Source: Trichosphaerium sp. ATCC 40318
Lineage: Eukaryota > Discosea > Flabellinia > Trichosidae
DNA: 64,000 bases
Direction: 5' to 3'
Assembly (NCBI GenBank): GCA_038496445.1
Contig: JALMLS010000092.1
Location: 46,861-110,860 of the forward strand
Shown piece after piece: positions 45,882 through 59,200 of the stretch. Both the position numbers and the translations under genes were made by a program. Positions within the stretch are counted from its first letter, which is position 1. Each line of letters begins with the position of its first letter. The notes under the pieces are model-generated. The model was not told the origin of the DNA and made no database searches. It was given only the letters and a program-made list of their open reading frames with translations.

Positions 45882-47060
45882 ATGACTCAGAATATAAAAC
45901 TAATAGTAAACGGAGATCCAGATGTTGGTACGTTATAAAGCGATAATACAGTCTATACGCATTTCAATAACGTTAATACCACTTTTTCAGGCAAATCAGC
46001 CTTAGTAACACGTTTACAAACGAACTCTTTCCCTACTGAATACAGTACGATCTATCTTGTGTTAAAGCTAATAAGAAAGTACAATAGTACCATCAGTACT
46101 CGAGCCTTGGACTTATAAGTGCGTACAACCTATTTTCGAAGAGTTTTAGTTTTCCAATTTTTGTCACAAAAATTATGTATAGCGTTAAGTGCTGCCTTGT
46201 GTAAATATGCTATATTTGCTTTGATGGTGATGTCATCATTATACTGTTTTGTATCACTAGCAAGCCTCAGTCAATATTTTAGCTTATATTCTAATCCTTT
46301 TATAGCGTGTACCTTAAACAATGTGGGAAACCATGCCGTGTTGGTTAGTATTTAGATTAGCACATAGCATATTTTCGTGAGCATCAGTATTAACTGTAGT
46401 ACAAGCATTGTGGGATTGTAATGGTGCTGATGCTTATGATGCATTAAGACCATTGAATTATCGTGTATGGCATACATTGAATTGCTACCAACATTTTCTG
46501 TGAAAAAGGCAAAAAGAAAATTATTCTCACGTGATTTAGGAACCAGATGTTTTTGTGATATGTTTCAGTATTGATTCAAAATCAAGTCTTCAAAAGGTTG
46601 ATTCTAAGGTATTCAAGAACAAGTCTAGTACTTTTTTGTTTCACTAAAGGTTTAATGTGTGGTAGTGGAAACCTGAAGTGAAGCACTATTGTCCTGATAC
46701 ACCTATTATTCTTGCAGGTCTTAAAAAAGACCTCAGAACAAAACTAAAGCCTGATGGGACTTCATATGACTGTGTTACATTTGAAGAAGCCAAAAAGATG
46801 ACAAAACAAATACAGGTAAATAAAGGCTCAAAATTGAATGATCAATTTAGAAAGAGCTTTATGTTGCTTCCCCACTGACGCAGATGCTAGGCACATGCTT
46901 ATGTGGAATGCAGTTCTCTCACAGGAGATGGGGTTAAATCATGTACTATACCATAACACCTTTTAGCGCTTATGTTTCTGCACTAGTGATTGACGAAGCA
47001 ACTCTGGCAGTTATATGTGACCGAGGATTGTTAATTAAACAAAGATGTATTGTCATGTAA
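45882..47060 (+). CDS. Atypical Rho/Rac-like small GTPase with CAAX box
   Basis: Plasma-membrane GTPase of the Rho family. Exon 1 starts [16 protein letters not shown]; exon 2 (about 45,991) continues [20 protein letters not shown] later exon gives [20 protein letters not shown], then [39 protein letters not shown] and KDLRTK follow, then [17 protein letters not shown] and LIDEATLAV. The end is KQRCIVM, a prenylation CAAX box (stop 47058-47060). Departures from Rac are clear. The P-loop is GDPDVGKS (Gly12 is Pro, Ala13 is Asp). G3 is DCNGA, so Gln61 is Ala. G4 is LKKD. GTP hydrolysis is probably impaired (inference from Rnd-type Rho proteins). The exon for switch I is not resolved, and the long stretch 46,060-46,400 may hide it. 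Confidence 0.8.
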
Positions 47061-47488
47061 CTTATTATCTTGAATGTAAAAACAGCTTTCTACTGCCTCA
47101 AGAACCAAAGCAGCCAAGCGTGGCCAACAGCAACATTAAGATCTTAACAACAAATTGGGTTACAAAGCAAGGGCTTGAGAGAGTGCAAACAGGCAAACAG
47201 TTCGGCATGTCAGATGGAAGTTCTTGGTCTTTTTGCTTTAACTGAAACTGTAAATAAAACGTTTTATTTTTCAAGCCAACATCATATCTAAGATGCGATC
47301 TTTCGAGTATACAAGTCCACAATTATCAGCAAGTTCAAGAAGAGCTCTTAACAAAACAAGTTAAAAAAAAAACTGAAAGTTCAAAAAAAAAAATTGTGAC
47401 AGGTCTTTTAACAGCAAAGTAATAAATATACATACCTTAATTGCTCATTACAATATTTCTTAAAGTCAGTGAATAAAATTACAAAAAC
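47061..47488. other. Convergent 3' spacer
   Basis: Lies between the ends of the Rho-like gene (plus) and the Zn2Cys6 gene (minus). A/T-rich with AATAAA-like signals; nothing else seen. Confidence 0.4.
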
Positions 47489-49686
47489 CTACAAAAAAAT
47501 AGAAGTGTAAGTAAGCGACCTTTTTATAAAAAGGCAGCAATCTTTTTTTTTTTTTGAATATTCAACAAGAGAAACAGTTTCTTTGAATTTTTGTACCTCT
47601 ACAAAGAATGGTCCATCACCAAGTTGTACTGCTATAAAACCAATATCAAATAATAAACATACTGCCATACTAGGACTATATGCTTTTCCATAAGAACCCA
47701 TAAGCAGACTGACAACATACTTTGCTTGCTAAAAAAGAAAAAAAATTAACAAAAAACATCCAAAAACTTTTTTGGCTCCCATTTAACTCACACGTAACGA
47801 ATGATCAAAAAACCCAGCAGCATAGTATGTCAATGCTTTACAGAATTGTGCTGAGACCATTGAATGTCTGTGATTAATATTTGCAGATCCATAAGAAGCA
47901 AGTGAAAACTCAATTGTATGTTCAAGTTCATATAAAAATTGTGCGCAAGTTTCTTTACTCTTGACAGGTGTTAGTGCACAATAAATTATGATTTTTACGT
48001 ACAATACTCTGTAAATTATAGCAAGGATATTTATTATGTTCACAAAGTTGTTGTGGGGAATAAATGGATATAGTAAGCCAAACCTAGTAAGTAAGAAAAA
48101 AGTAAGAAAAAACAGTGTCAAACATAAAAAAAAAGAGATGCTGCTTCCCTACCTTTGCAAAGATACTCCAAATGATTACCGCTGAAAAAATGGATACCTG
48201 GAAAGGAGGTACCATAAGATGCATAAGATCAGCCATAAGTATCTTTATATTGGCAAGTTCAACTGCCCTAAAAATTAACGATTACACAAAATAATATTTT
48301 CAGAAATGTAAAACTATCATAACCATTATATGCGTACCTGTTAGTTATAAAATTATCTGAGTATATACAAACACGTTTTGTCATAAGGTGTAAATAGCCC
48401 ATAGCGCTTAAACTATGTAATTGGCCAAATTTTGGATGTGTCCGAAGTCGAGAAATCATTGCTTAAAAGGAGAAAAAATTAATAATTTTGCAGTACGAGG
48501 AAAGAAACATTTAACGTACATAAACCCTTCTGTTGTACACTTTCTACTTCTTTAATGTCCCCAGAAATCATCTTATAATCCCCAATAAGTATAAATGCAG
48601 CTATAGAGATGCTTTAGTACCACTGTACATTTGCAAGAAAGAAAATAACATTTTTAAGTTGAAGTTTTCAAAAAAATAATATCGAACAGTACAAGCTATG
48701 CAGGGATGATCTTCATGCTCATCGGCAAGTATAAATTTAGTTGCTTTATCAAGTGCTTCTCCCTTTTCGACATGTCCAGTTACACGAGCTGCTAACGCTA
48801 ACATACTGAGTAACTCAGCAGACTCTGGTTGTCCTCTGAGTTCTTTTTGAAGAAAAAAAAAAGTTAGTATTAATTTCATGCTTATATCACGTGACACGTT
48901 TTTTAACACACCATCATCTTGAAGAGCTTCCATAATACTATTTGCATTCCAATGTACAAGAGGTGCCGACTAATTATTCAAGTGAATACGACGCACACAG
49001 CAAGAATTTTAAAAAAAAACGAGTTTTCTCGAACACAACAAAAGGCCTGCTTGCAGTATTAGTCGTTTTCGAACAAGGAGAGTTCAAAACAGGACGTGCA
49101 AGTGCTTATACGGTCGGAGGGCATTTTATTTTGCCGAAACGGAATTTATAAAACGTACGTATCTCTGCTCTAACGACTGCTTATAAAAATGCAGCCATGA
49201 CGAAACGTCTGTGGCGGTACAGAGATGCGCAGCCAATTGCCAAGCGTGTAGCTAATATTAACAAAGCACTTTAGACGCCATAAAACGACTAATAAATTGG
49301 TATACTCTTATGTTATAACGCTTACCTGCTTTTCGATGTTTTTGTTTTGCGTTTTTTCGTACATTTGCCTCCAATAAGCTGCTTCTTCTTGTTTCTGTTT
49401 CAACAACGCTCTGGTAGTTGCTTCCGCTGATATTTGTTCTGTTTTATCGTTAAAACAATACCAACAATTCTATAAATTGAATAGACGCACTTGGTTGCTT
49501 CTTTTTGACCGGTTGTACGTACACGCACTCGACTCCTTTCGAAAAACACGTTTCGCATGGTGTACCGCGATTACACTTGGTGTGTTTCTTCTTGCAGTAT
49601 GTACAGGCCGGTTTCGATTGTTTGGTACTCCGTAAGGCTACATTGTCTGAAACGATCAATTCTTCTCTATATCTTATGTAACTCAT
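47489..49686 (-). CDS. Zn2Cys6 binuclear-cluster transcription factor
   Basis: DNA-binding regulator. Exon 1 starts at 49686; residues about 28-54 hold the binuclear zinc cluster with spacing C-x2-C-x6-C-x5-C-x2-C-x6-C (CTYCKKKHTKC, then PCETCFSKGVEC). A basic KKK linker follows. Intron 49,439-49,490 joins in phase 1 to a coiled-coil segment (ALLKQKQEEAAYWRQMYEK), the usual dimerisation region. After a long intron come SAPLVHWNANSIMEALQDDG and the middle-homology-like helices (PESAELLSMLALAARVTGH, MISRLRTHPKFGQLHSLSAM). The last exon contains LLMGSYGKAYSPSMAVCLLF and stops at 47489. Internal exon borders are approximate. The family is typical of fungi and is also found in amoebozoans. Confidence 0.75.
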
Positions 49687-49787
49687 TCGTTTCGAAATTA
49701 CAATACTGCATTATACGGTGGTTATGTAACCGAGTTTTCCCGATTTTACTTTGTTTGACTATTTTCAGTGTCAACTTTGAAACGACA

Positions 49788-50228
49788 TCAACAAAAAACT
49801 GTTACACGCTCTGTCTCACCAGTAAAATAGGAAAAAAATAAATTGAGTAAGCACAAAATGCGCTTGTCCGTTTTTGTAAATTTTCTGTGACACTGGTGTC
49901 CAGGAACTGCTGACATTTCGTCAAACAAGTTAACTCCGCGTAACAACCTTTTACAATGTACGACTTCTCCTGTATCATGGATTTTGACGGCGAAAAATCG
50001 GTTTACAGTCAAAAACATTTGGGCTTTGACGGTTAAAAAATTAAACAACGGTAAACGCCACGCCAACGTGAGGTTCTTTATTGGAGTTAATCTCTTTTCT
50101 GTTTGATAAATCCTGGGAACAATGAGCGACAATTGCTGATTTGAGCCAAATTGTATTTCTCTTTGATAAATAGAATCTACATCGTATAGAATAACGTAAT
50201 TCGCGATGACTTCGATAAATGGGTACAC
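49788..50228 (-). CDS. Hypothetical ORF (146 aa) overlapping TOR exon 1
   Basis: Minus-strand open frame in the divergent spacer between the Zn2Cys6 gene and TOR, starting [20 protein letters not shown]. Its length is rare by chance at this composition. However, its start overlaps the preferred TOR first exon (50,206-50,345) on the other strand, and no domain is recognised. It is either a short divergent gene or a chance frame in the TOR promoter. Confidence 0.25.
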   Translation of the reverse strand: MYPFIEVIANYVILYDVDSIYQREIQFGSNQQLSLIVPRIYQTEKRLTPIKNLTLAWRLPLFNFLTVKAQMFLTVNRFFAVKIHDTGEVVHCKRLLRGVNLFDEMSAVPGHQCHRKFTKTDKRILCLLNLFFSYFTGETERVTVFC

Positions 50229-53200
50229 TCCTGAAAAATCTTCATTATATCGCTCTACATCATCATATGGGTCAGCAAAGTCTGTCGCAAGACGAGACGA
50301 ATGGGTTAAGAACCTAAATAGAATTTTTACTTCTATTGCCAGCAGGTACGTGTTATATTACAAAGATAAAGCGCTCACACGCGTCCAGAGACGAAAAAGT
50401 GAGAATTCAAGGATGTACGAGACTAAAAGACTACGTACGTTCAAAAATATCGTTTTGATACCTCTGAATCGCTCTAAAGTGGTGTTGCTGCCATGATACA
50501 GCACTTGCTATTTTTCTTTGTTTTGTTTTAAGCCGCTTCGAAGCGCTAACTGAGTTTTAGATGACAAGATTGTCGCAAGCAATGCAAGGAGAGCACTTTG
50601 CATACATTGTCAACTGCTTAAACAAAAATATATCTTCCCTAACCCGAAGCAACGATAAACGGAGAGTAAACGCCGGAATAATAGCGCTGGGTACGTTTAA
50701 ATTCTTTTTCGTTAGAAACCGTCAAGAATTCTGTTTTATAAACGGGAACGATACGCAGGCGATATGTACATTACGTGTAAAATGCGTAGCGTGCGTTCTT
50801 AGAGTTCATAAAAGCGTTCTACAACTTTTTTAATTTGTACAATAAAAAAAAAAGTGAAGATACTAAAAGTTTCTGTTTAGAGTGCTTGCTTCAGATTAAG
50901 TACGACACTCACCAAGAGAGCTTCGCTACACAATGGGCAAACTATCTCAAGACAGCTTACAGTGAGGCAACAACACTTGATATGGTTGTACAAGCAACAA
51001 GGTGTCTCGGTAAGTTGTCTTTGTTTTTTTTTTATTATTTGATTAAGGTGGAAGTTGCTATCTCGCTTTGATACTCTATTGTTTTGTCTTGGTTCGCTTA
51101 TTTTAGTAGGTTTGCTTCTTTCTCTTCATAAGAAACACATTAACAGAGCTTTTATTGACTTTGAGTTCTCGAATGCACTTGAGAGCCTTCAACTTGAAGA
51201 AAAGCATCTCTTAACAAGACAAACAGCTCTCTGCGTATTGACAGAGTTACTTCATCATGCACCTACTTTGGTCAACCTTAACGCACGTGATACTTAACAA
51301 GATTTGTTCGAAAAAATGTCACTTGACGTGGTATTTCCTAACATTGCAAACAGCACATCGATATGTTTATTACAGTTATGGGAGATATATTAAATGATCC
51401 AAGCTTAGTGATCAGAAATGGTAACGACTAGTTGTTTTGAACTGTTATTCTTGTAATTTACTTAAACTGTTTATTATAGGCTCTGTTAATGCCCTTGAAT
51501 GGTGTTTGATATTGATATCGACTCGATCTGCTGGTGTTGACCAAGAACACGAGTTTTATGTAAAAATCTATGCTATTGCTGAAGTAGGTCTCACGAAACC
51601 ATCAAAGAGTTTACCTATTATACATGGTTCTTTGGTTGTTATTGGTATGTTCGCTTCTTTCATTATCACGTGTATCATCACGTGTACCTTTTTACTGATT
51701 GATGTTTTTTAAGGCAAGCTGCTTCATGCAAATACAATGGGTTTCATGGATGATAAATTCAGTATTTTGTGTGAACGTGTTTATGCTCTTCGTGATCATA
51801 AACAACCTTTGATTCGTCACTCAGTTATCGCTCTTATTCCTGAGCTTGCTTCGTATAACCAAGAAGAGTTTAGTGCTAATTGGCTTGATAAGTTTATTAC
51901 ATTCATTCTTCGAAGTGCAGCAAAAGAAAGAAGTGATCGTAAAGTAGCTCTTAAGTCTATTGGTGAAATCGCACTTGTAAGTCAACTTTTTTTTGGCTTT
52001 TGTCTTAAGGTTTGTATTGTAGGCCATCAAAGCACCTCTTGAGCCTATGTTAGATGATATTATGATTGTTGGTAAAGAATCATTAATCAATCCAAAGAAG
52101 GGAAGTACTCCTGTACGTGATAAGCAACGTTATTTTGATAAACCTTAACAAACTTTGATGCTTATGTTTTTCGTAAGGGAAATGAATTCTACGAATTTAT
52201 TGGTATGCTGGCACAAGGTACTATCTCTTTATATTGCCCTTAATGAAATAAAAAGTTAACGCATTACTAGGTCTTGGAGACGCCATGGCACCTCATGCAG
52301 AACCATTACTGCGTAAGTATAAAAATTCGTTTTTTTTGAAAAAATCTTCTATTTGAATGACGCTTATACTTTTGTTCTCTAGCTATGTTCTTTGATCTGC
52401 AGTTAACAAAAACAGTTCTAAGAATGTTCTCTCTTCTTATGAAGCATGTACCAACACTAAGATCTGTGATACAAGGTACAATTTAGAAATCTTTAAACCA
52501 TCCAAGGTCTATACTCACTCTTTTTGAAGATCGTCTTATCAATAAGTTTAAACGAACATTGACTACAGAGCATTATGGAGTAACAACGCCAAGGAAGAAG
52601 AGGAAACAAGGAGGTAAGAGAATAGTGTTTTAAGACATATTGTATCATGTGCTGAGTGTTTTCTTTTTAGCTTCTCCAATCACTTCAGCGCCAGTACCAA
52701 CACCTTGGGATAATAACTCAGGAGCAATCACACAGAATACTTCACGTATAATATTCACATTGAACAGTCTCTCTGCACTTGAGTTTGATAAACCACTTGC
52801 AGAATTCGTAAAGACATGTGTTATCACATACTTGGATAATCCAAACAGGTTAGTAAAAAACTTTTTTTTGAAAAAGTTTAACTTATTTTGATTTTTTAGC
52901 AAAGTACGACTCAGTGCTGTACAAGCGTGTATCAAGCTATTGATTGGTAATAACGAAGCCCCTGCATTACGTGGTTATTCAGCAAAGGTTATAACGGATT
53001 CACTTGAGCGATTACTCGAAGTGGCAATGACTGACTCAAAACTAGAGGTAAATACAATTTTTGAACAATTTGTATTATTTTTTGTTTAACAAAAGCTTCC
53101 TTTTTGTAGATTCGTTTGCGTATTCTTCGTTCTTTAGATGCTAGATACGATCCATTTCAATCTCAACCAGAGTTTCTTAAGTCACTGTACTTGTTTCTAT

Positions 53201-56200
53201 ATGATGAATCCTTGGAAGTCAGAGAAATTGTAATTGTACTCTTGGGTAGACTTGCAAAGTATAATCCAGGTTATGTCTATCCAACAGTTCGCCGTAAGCT
53301 CATTGAGCTCATAAAAGAGATTGGTACAAACCCTACCATATCATACAACAGACATCTAATTATTGCTTCTAGAACATAACAAGGATTCTATGGCTGAGCG
53401 TACAGCTGAACACAGAGTTACTGAATTTGGTCTTGTTATAAAGCATATGCCACAGCTTGTTTCACCATACGCTGATGCTGTACTTAATGCATTACGTCTA
53501 AAGCTAGAGAACCCTGAATTCGATCTACAAGAGGTACAATACCCATCACTCGTAATAGACTCAAGGTTTTCTTATTTCGCTATTTTAGGATCAACGCGTC
53601 ATCACTGAAGCCTTGGCAGCACTTGGCGATTTAGCACAAGTATCATCAAGTGTTATGAAGAAACATATATCTCCATTGCTTAAACTTGTTATTGATAATC
53701 TTCATCATCGACATACAGCTTACAGAAGAGATGTTGCTTTTAAATCTCTTGGTCAGATTATTCAAAGCACAGGATATGTCATCAAGCCTTTCTTGGAATA
53801 CCCACAACTCATGGGTATTATCCTTGAACGTATTAAGCTAGCTGGAACTCAGTCTGAGCGTGAAGAACCTCTTCGTGTGTTGGGTATCATTGGAGCACTT
53901 GATCCATATAAATACAAACTACAACAACTTCGTTTGCTTGAGGAGAAACCTTCAGGAGATTTAGAGCTTCTTCAGATTACAGAGAAGCAAATGGCAAAGC
54001 AGATTCTTAGAGGATTAAGGCCTGGTGTTGATGAGTACTATTCTGCTATTGCTCTAGTTGTACTTCTACGGTTCTTGCGTAATCCATACTCCAACCTCGC
54101 TGTTGTACGTTTCTTTTTAAGCTAACCTTTTTTTTTCTTCGCGAATTTTTTTCTGATTTTTTGTTTTTTAGTCACAACGTGCTGTGATTCAAGCGGTCAC
54201 AACAATTTTCAAGAGTCTTGGACTCAAGTGTGTAAGGTACTTGAGGTATGCGATGCCTTTGTTTGCACATGTCATGAGGGTTTGCGGTACGTTTAAAATC
54301 TATCTTTGAACTACAGGTTTTTTTTGGAAGTCTTGTATACTGACATTCCATTTTAGGCGACTCACAGCCGGGTCTGAGAGAACTTGTATTCCAGCAATTA
54401 CATATTCTTGTTCGCATTATCAAACACTATGTTAGAGACTACCTAAATGATATCCTGCAGGTAATCTAGGCGTTGACTTTTTAGTTCTTTTTCGGAACTT
54501 TCATCAAGACTTTTAACTTATTTTTTGTCTTTTCTTAATTACTTATTCTATTGTAGCTTACCTCTGAATACTGGGATAGCCCAGAACTAGTCGTTCATGT
54601 TATTAAACTAGTTGAACAACTTTCAATCGCTTTGAGTGATGAGTTCAAACCTTGTATCACAACCCTTCTACCTAAGATGCTTGATGTTCTTAAAGATGAT
54701 AGAACTGAAGGTAACAAAGGAACTCAGCAAGTCTTGCATGCTTTCTCTATATTTGGCACAAGTCTAGATGATTCAATTCATCTTGTAATACCAGCAATGG
54801 TTCGTCTATTTGATGGTAAAAGCGGAACATATCCTTTTGTCAAAAAAGTAGCTTTGGAGAGTATGGCGGATATGTGCGCGATACATGACTTGTATAAATT
54901 CTCTTTGGCAATCATGCAAGCTATTGCGCGTTGCTTAGAAGTCACATCTGATTCTAATGTCATCTCAACAGCAATGAAGGTACGAGAGTCAAAAACTTGT
55001 TTGATTCCTTTTTTTTTTTCTCACTAATTTTTTTTGTTAGACGTTGTGTGCTCTCGTTAGGAGCTTCGGTCAGGGTTATAAACAGTTTGTTCCTATGATA
55101 CATAAAGTTATGTTTATCAAGGATATTCAAAATTCTGATTACGATGCTCTTGTGATTAAATTCATGAATTTGAAGAACGGTGAAAGACTTGAGTTTGAAG
55201 CAAAACCAATGGTTGACGAAACAGGTTCGCTGGTTTTTTTTCTCCAAGGTTTTTAAAGATTTTGGCTTACTTGTTCTTTTAGAAGAACCAGATACACGTA
55301 ATGTACCAGATTACGGTGCCATTGGTGGATCTAAACCTAATGGAACAACAATGAAGCATGGTAAAGTCAATTAGCTTTTTTTTTTCTTCGTTGTACTAAT
55401 TTTTTTTTTTGTTTTCAGCTTGGGATACATCTCAATGTTTCACAGACATTGATTGGCGTGAGTGGTTCCGAAAGTTATCTACTACAGTACTTTCAGAGTC
55501 TCCATCTCCTGCACTTATGTGTTCTGCATCTGTTGCAAGTCAACATCCACCAACACTCAGGTACTTTAAAACATTAGGGTCTTCAGTTTTTGTGAGCTTG
55601 TATTAATTTTATGTTAGTGAGCTTTTCAACGAAGGCTTCTTATCATGTTGGGAGCGTCTACAAGGAGACCTGAAGGAAGATTTTATTAAAAACTTGGAGA
55701 CTGTACGAAAGCCTAATTTAGATCTTTGACATTTTTGATCATTTATTGTGTTTTAGGCTTTGACTTCACCTAATATTCCAGCAAAGACACTTCAAGTACT
55801 CTTAGATCTTGCAGAGTTTATGGAACACAACGAAAAGCCTCTACCAATAGACATATCTCTTTTGAGTAAACTGTCTCATCAGTGTAGTGCTTATGCTAAA
55901 GCTCTTTACTACAAGGTATTTTAGCCTTTTCCTTCGTTTACAATGCTCATGTTTTCTTTCTTTTTAGGAGATCGAGTTCAGACAAAAACCTAAAGAGACA
56001 GTCCCTGATTTGATTAATATTTACTATGAGTTGGGTGAACATGTCGCTGCTGATGGTATTCTTGTCTACGCTCAACAAAAGTTTGGTTTGAAACCAAAGC
56101 TTGAGTGGAAAGAAAAACTTCAACGTTGGCTTGGAAGTGTTGCTGAGTATGATACTTTATTGGAGCAAGAACCAGATAACCCAGATTTGTATATTGGCCG

Positions 56201-59200
56201 TCTAAGAAGTCTTTCAGAGTTGGGAGACTGGGACACACTCAGCCCTGCTATACACCATGCTTGGTATGTTCACAATCTTACAATATGGTAAACTCATCTA
56301 AAATCAATAATAGGGAGAAATGGGGATCTACAAAACATAGAGCTGATGTTGCTAGACTTGGTATAACTACAGCATTGAGTCTTGCTGACTGGAAGGTAAG
56401 AAAATTCACAAATCTTTATTTACAGACTAAAATACAAGTGTATTATCACGTGATAAGGAAGAGCCAAGATTTTTTGACAATTTTTTTCAATCTCTGCTTT
56501 TGAGTTTTGCGTTTTTTTGTGTTTGTTCTTCTCTAAAATTTTTAGGCCATTCCTATGTTCTTGCCAGCCATTGAACAGAATTCTATTGAAGGTTGTCTGT
56601 ATAGAGCCATTGTAGCTTTTAATAACAAAGAGAGTGATAAAGTAAAGCAGTTTTTATCAAAAGGCAGAGAAATCGCCTCTGCGAACTTGACAGCATTACT
56701 TGGGTATGCTTTTTTGAACATGTTAACAAGTTCACTAAACCTTACACTTATTCTTTAGTGAGAGTTACTCACGTGCCTATGATGTGATTGTAAAAGTACA
56801 ACAAATCTCTGAAATGGAGGAAATACTAGGTTGTGAGAACGCAGGTCCACAACGCCGGTCTGAACTCAAACAGCTATGGAGAAAAAGGTAACTCAATATC
56901 AATGCTCTGTTCTATCCACTGACTTATTTTTTTAGGATTGGAGGATGTAAGCAATCTGTTGCAGTGTGGCAAGATACCTTGGCGTTACATCAACTTGTTA
57001 TACCAAAGGAAGAGAATCTCGAAGTTTGGGTAAAATTCGCAGACTTGGTTCGTAAGCATCAACGTCCAAATCGTGCCATGAGGCAGCTAGGTAAACTATT
57101 AACTGGTAAAACTGCTGTCATGAAAGTATCCGATCCAATTCCTGCCGGTGGACACCCTCTGTACGTCATACCCACGAACAGAGGTTCAGAACTTGAACCA
57201 AGAGAATACTGACAACTTTTGTTTTTGATAGAGTCAAGTTCACTTACATGAAACATTTGTGGTACCAAAGAAAGTATAGAAAATGGGCACATGATCATAT
57301 GGCAAAGTATGTTAATAACTTTGATGCTGGTATCAGTCCCAAGCTAAAGGCGAAGTGCTATTCTCGTTTTGCTTCATGGCAACTTAATCTGAATTACTAC
57401 AATCTTAACGAGGTTAGTTTGGGTTTTCTTTTCAATCCTTTTCAATCGTCTACTAACAACCCTTGTTCTAGCAAATCATTCCTAAGATTATAACAAATGC
57501 AAGAAAAGCAAGAGAGAATAACGACCAGTCTCATAAAGTTTGGCATATTTGGGCTATTGTACACTACAGGGTAAGTTGAATTGAAAAGAACTTTGCAATC
57601 GTGATTTTTTTTTTTTTCACGTGTTTTTTGTGATTTGCCAGTAATGTTCTTTTTAGGTTGTTGCTCACTATGAGAAGCGTAAAGAGAAAACAAAGATGGA
57701 TAAGTTCTTGTTACCTGCTGTAACTGGATTTATTCGTTCTATTGCTCTATCGCCTGAAGAGAATCTTCAGGATACTCTACGTCTTTTGACTTTATTCTTT
57801 AAATACGGAGGTAAACCAAAGATAACACAGGCTATGGATGACGGTATAGATATCATTAACCTAGACAACTGGTTGTCTGTAATGCCTCAGGTACCCTTTT
57901 TCTTTTCTTTCGTATTTTCTCACATGTTTCACGTGCTTTTTTTGTGAGTTGTGTATCTCTTTCTTACTCTTTATCAATAGTTGATGGCACGTATTAGTAC
58001 ACAACGTGAGAGTGTAAGGAACTTGATTCATAAGTTACTTCATAAAGTCGGTCAAAAGCATCCACAGTCTCTCATCTATCCTCTTACTGTTGCTCTGAAG
58101 GTATGGCTGAATTTCCTTCATCTTTGCGCAATTTTTCCCCTTTCTTTTGCTTACCACGTGATAGTCTGATATCCCTGTTCGTGTTGAGGCTGCTAAAAGC
58201 ATCTTGGAGAACTTGAGGAGTCATTCTTTTAAGCTTATTGATCAAGCTATTCTTGTTTCACAAGAGCTTATTCGTGTTGCTATTCTTTGGAAAGAAAGAT
58301 GGCTTAAAGGGCTTGAAGATGCTTCTCGTCATTACTACAAAGAAAAGAACGCTGAGCGTACACTTTCTACTCTAGAAGCGCTGAACTCTATGCTTGAAAA
58401 GGGACCACAAACAGCACACGAAAAAGGTAAAAAAAAATGAATTTTTTTTTTAAAGTGTTGTCTACCTTGATGTTGTTTGCTTCTTTTTTACTTAATTTCT
58501 TTTTAGCATTTGCTAAAGCGTTTGGGAGAGATTTGACAAAAGCTTGGGAATGTTGTAGAGAGTATAAACGCACAGGAAAATTGTCTTGCATGAACCTAGC
58601 ATGGGATCTGTATTCCCACGTGTTTAGAACAATTAAGAGACAACTACAGACAGATTTTGATCATATGCATCTACAAACAGTATCTCCTATGCTACTAGCA
58701 GTAAAAAATCTTGATATATCGGTACCAGGTAACGTTATAGAGAACCACCAGTGAAACGAAACAAAAGTTTTCTTCTGACTTATTTTTTACCATTTAGGAA
58801 CTTACTCCGCATCTACCAGTGAAAAAGTCGTTCAGATTAAAGATTTGGCTCCTGTGCTGAAGGTTATTCCTTCTAAGCAGAAACCAAGAAAGCTTGTTAT
58901 CCATGGTGGCGATAAAGACAGAAACTATCCATTTTTATTGAAAGGTACCGTTTAATATCATGACGTAACATTGTATTTTAATGCTATTTTAAAGGTCACG
59001 AAGATTTACGCCTTGATGAGCGAGTGATGCAGCTTTTCGGTTTAGTAAATAGACTACTTCAAGCAGAGTATATTACAAGACAGAATCACATTAAGATTAC
59101 TACATATGCTGTTATTCCTCTTTCTCCAGATACTGGTACTTTTTTTTGACTTTTTGAATGTTGGTCAAGTTTTTTGCATTGTTGGCTTTGACTAACTAGT

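Noticed and set aside
46119-46355. 78-codon frame inside the Rho-like gene
   Set aside because: Lies between exons in a different frame; hydrophobic composition but no GTPase motifs.
56014-56238. Minus-strand frames over TOR exons (also 53-58 kb)
   Set aside because: Shadows of strongly supported TOR coding exons.
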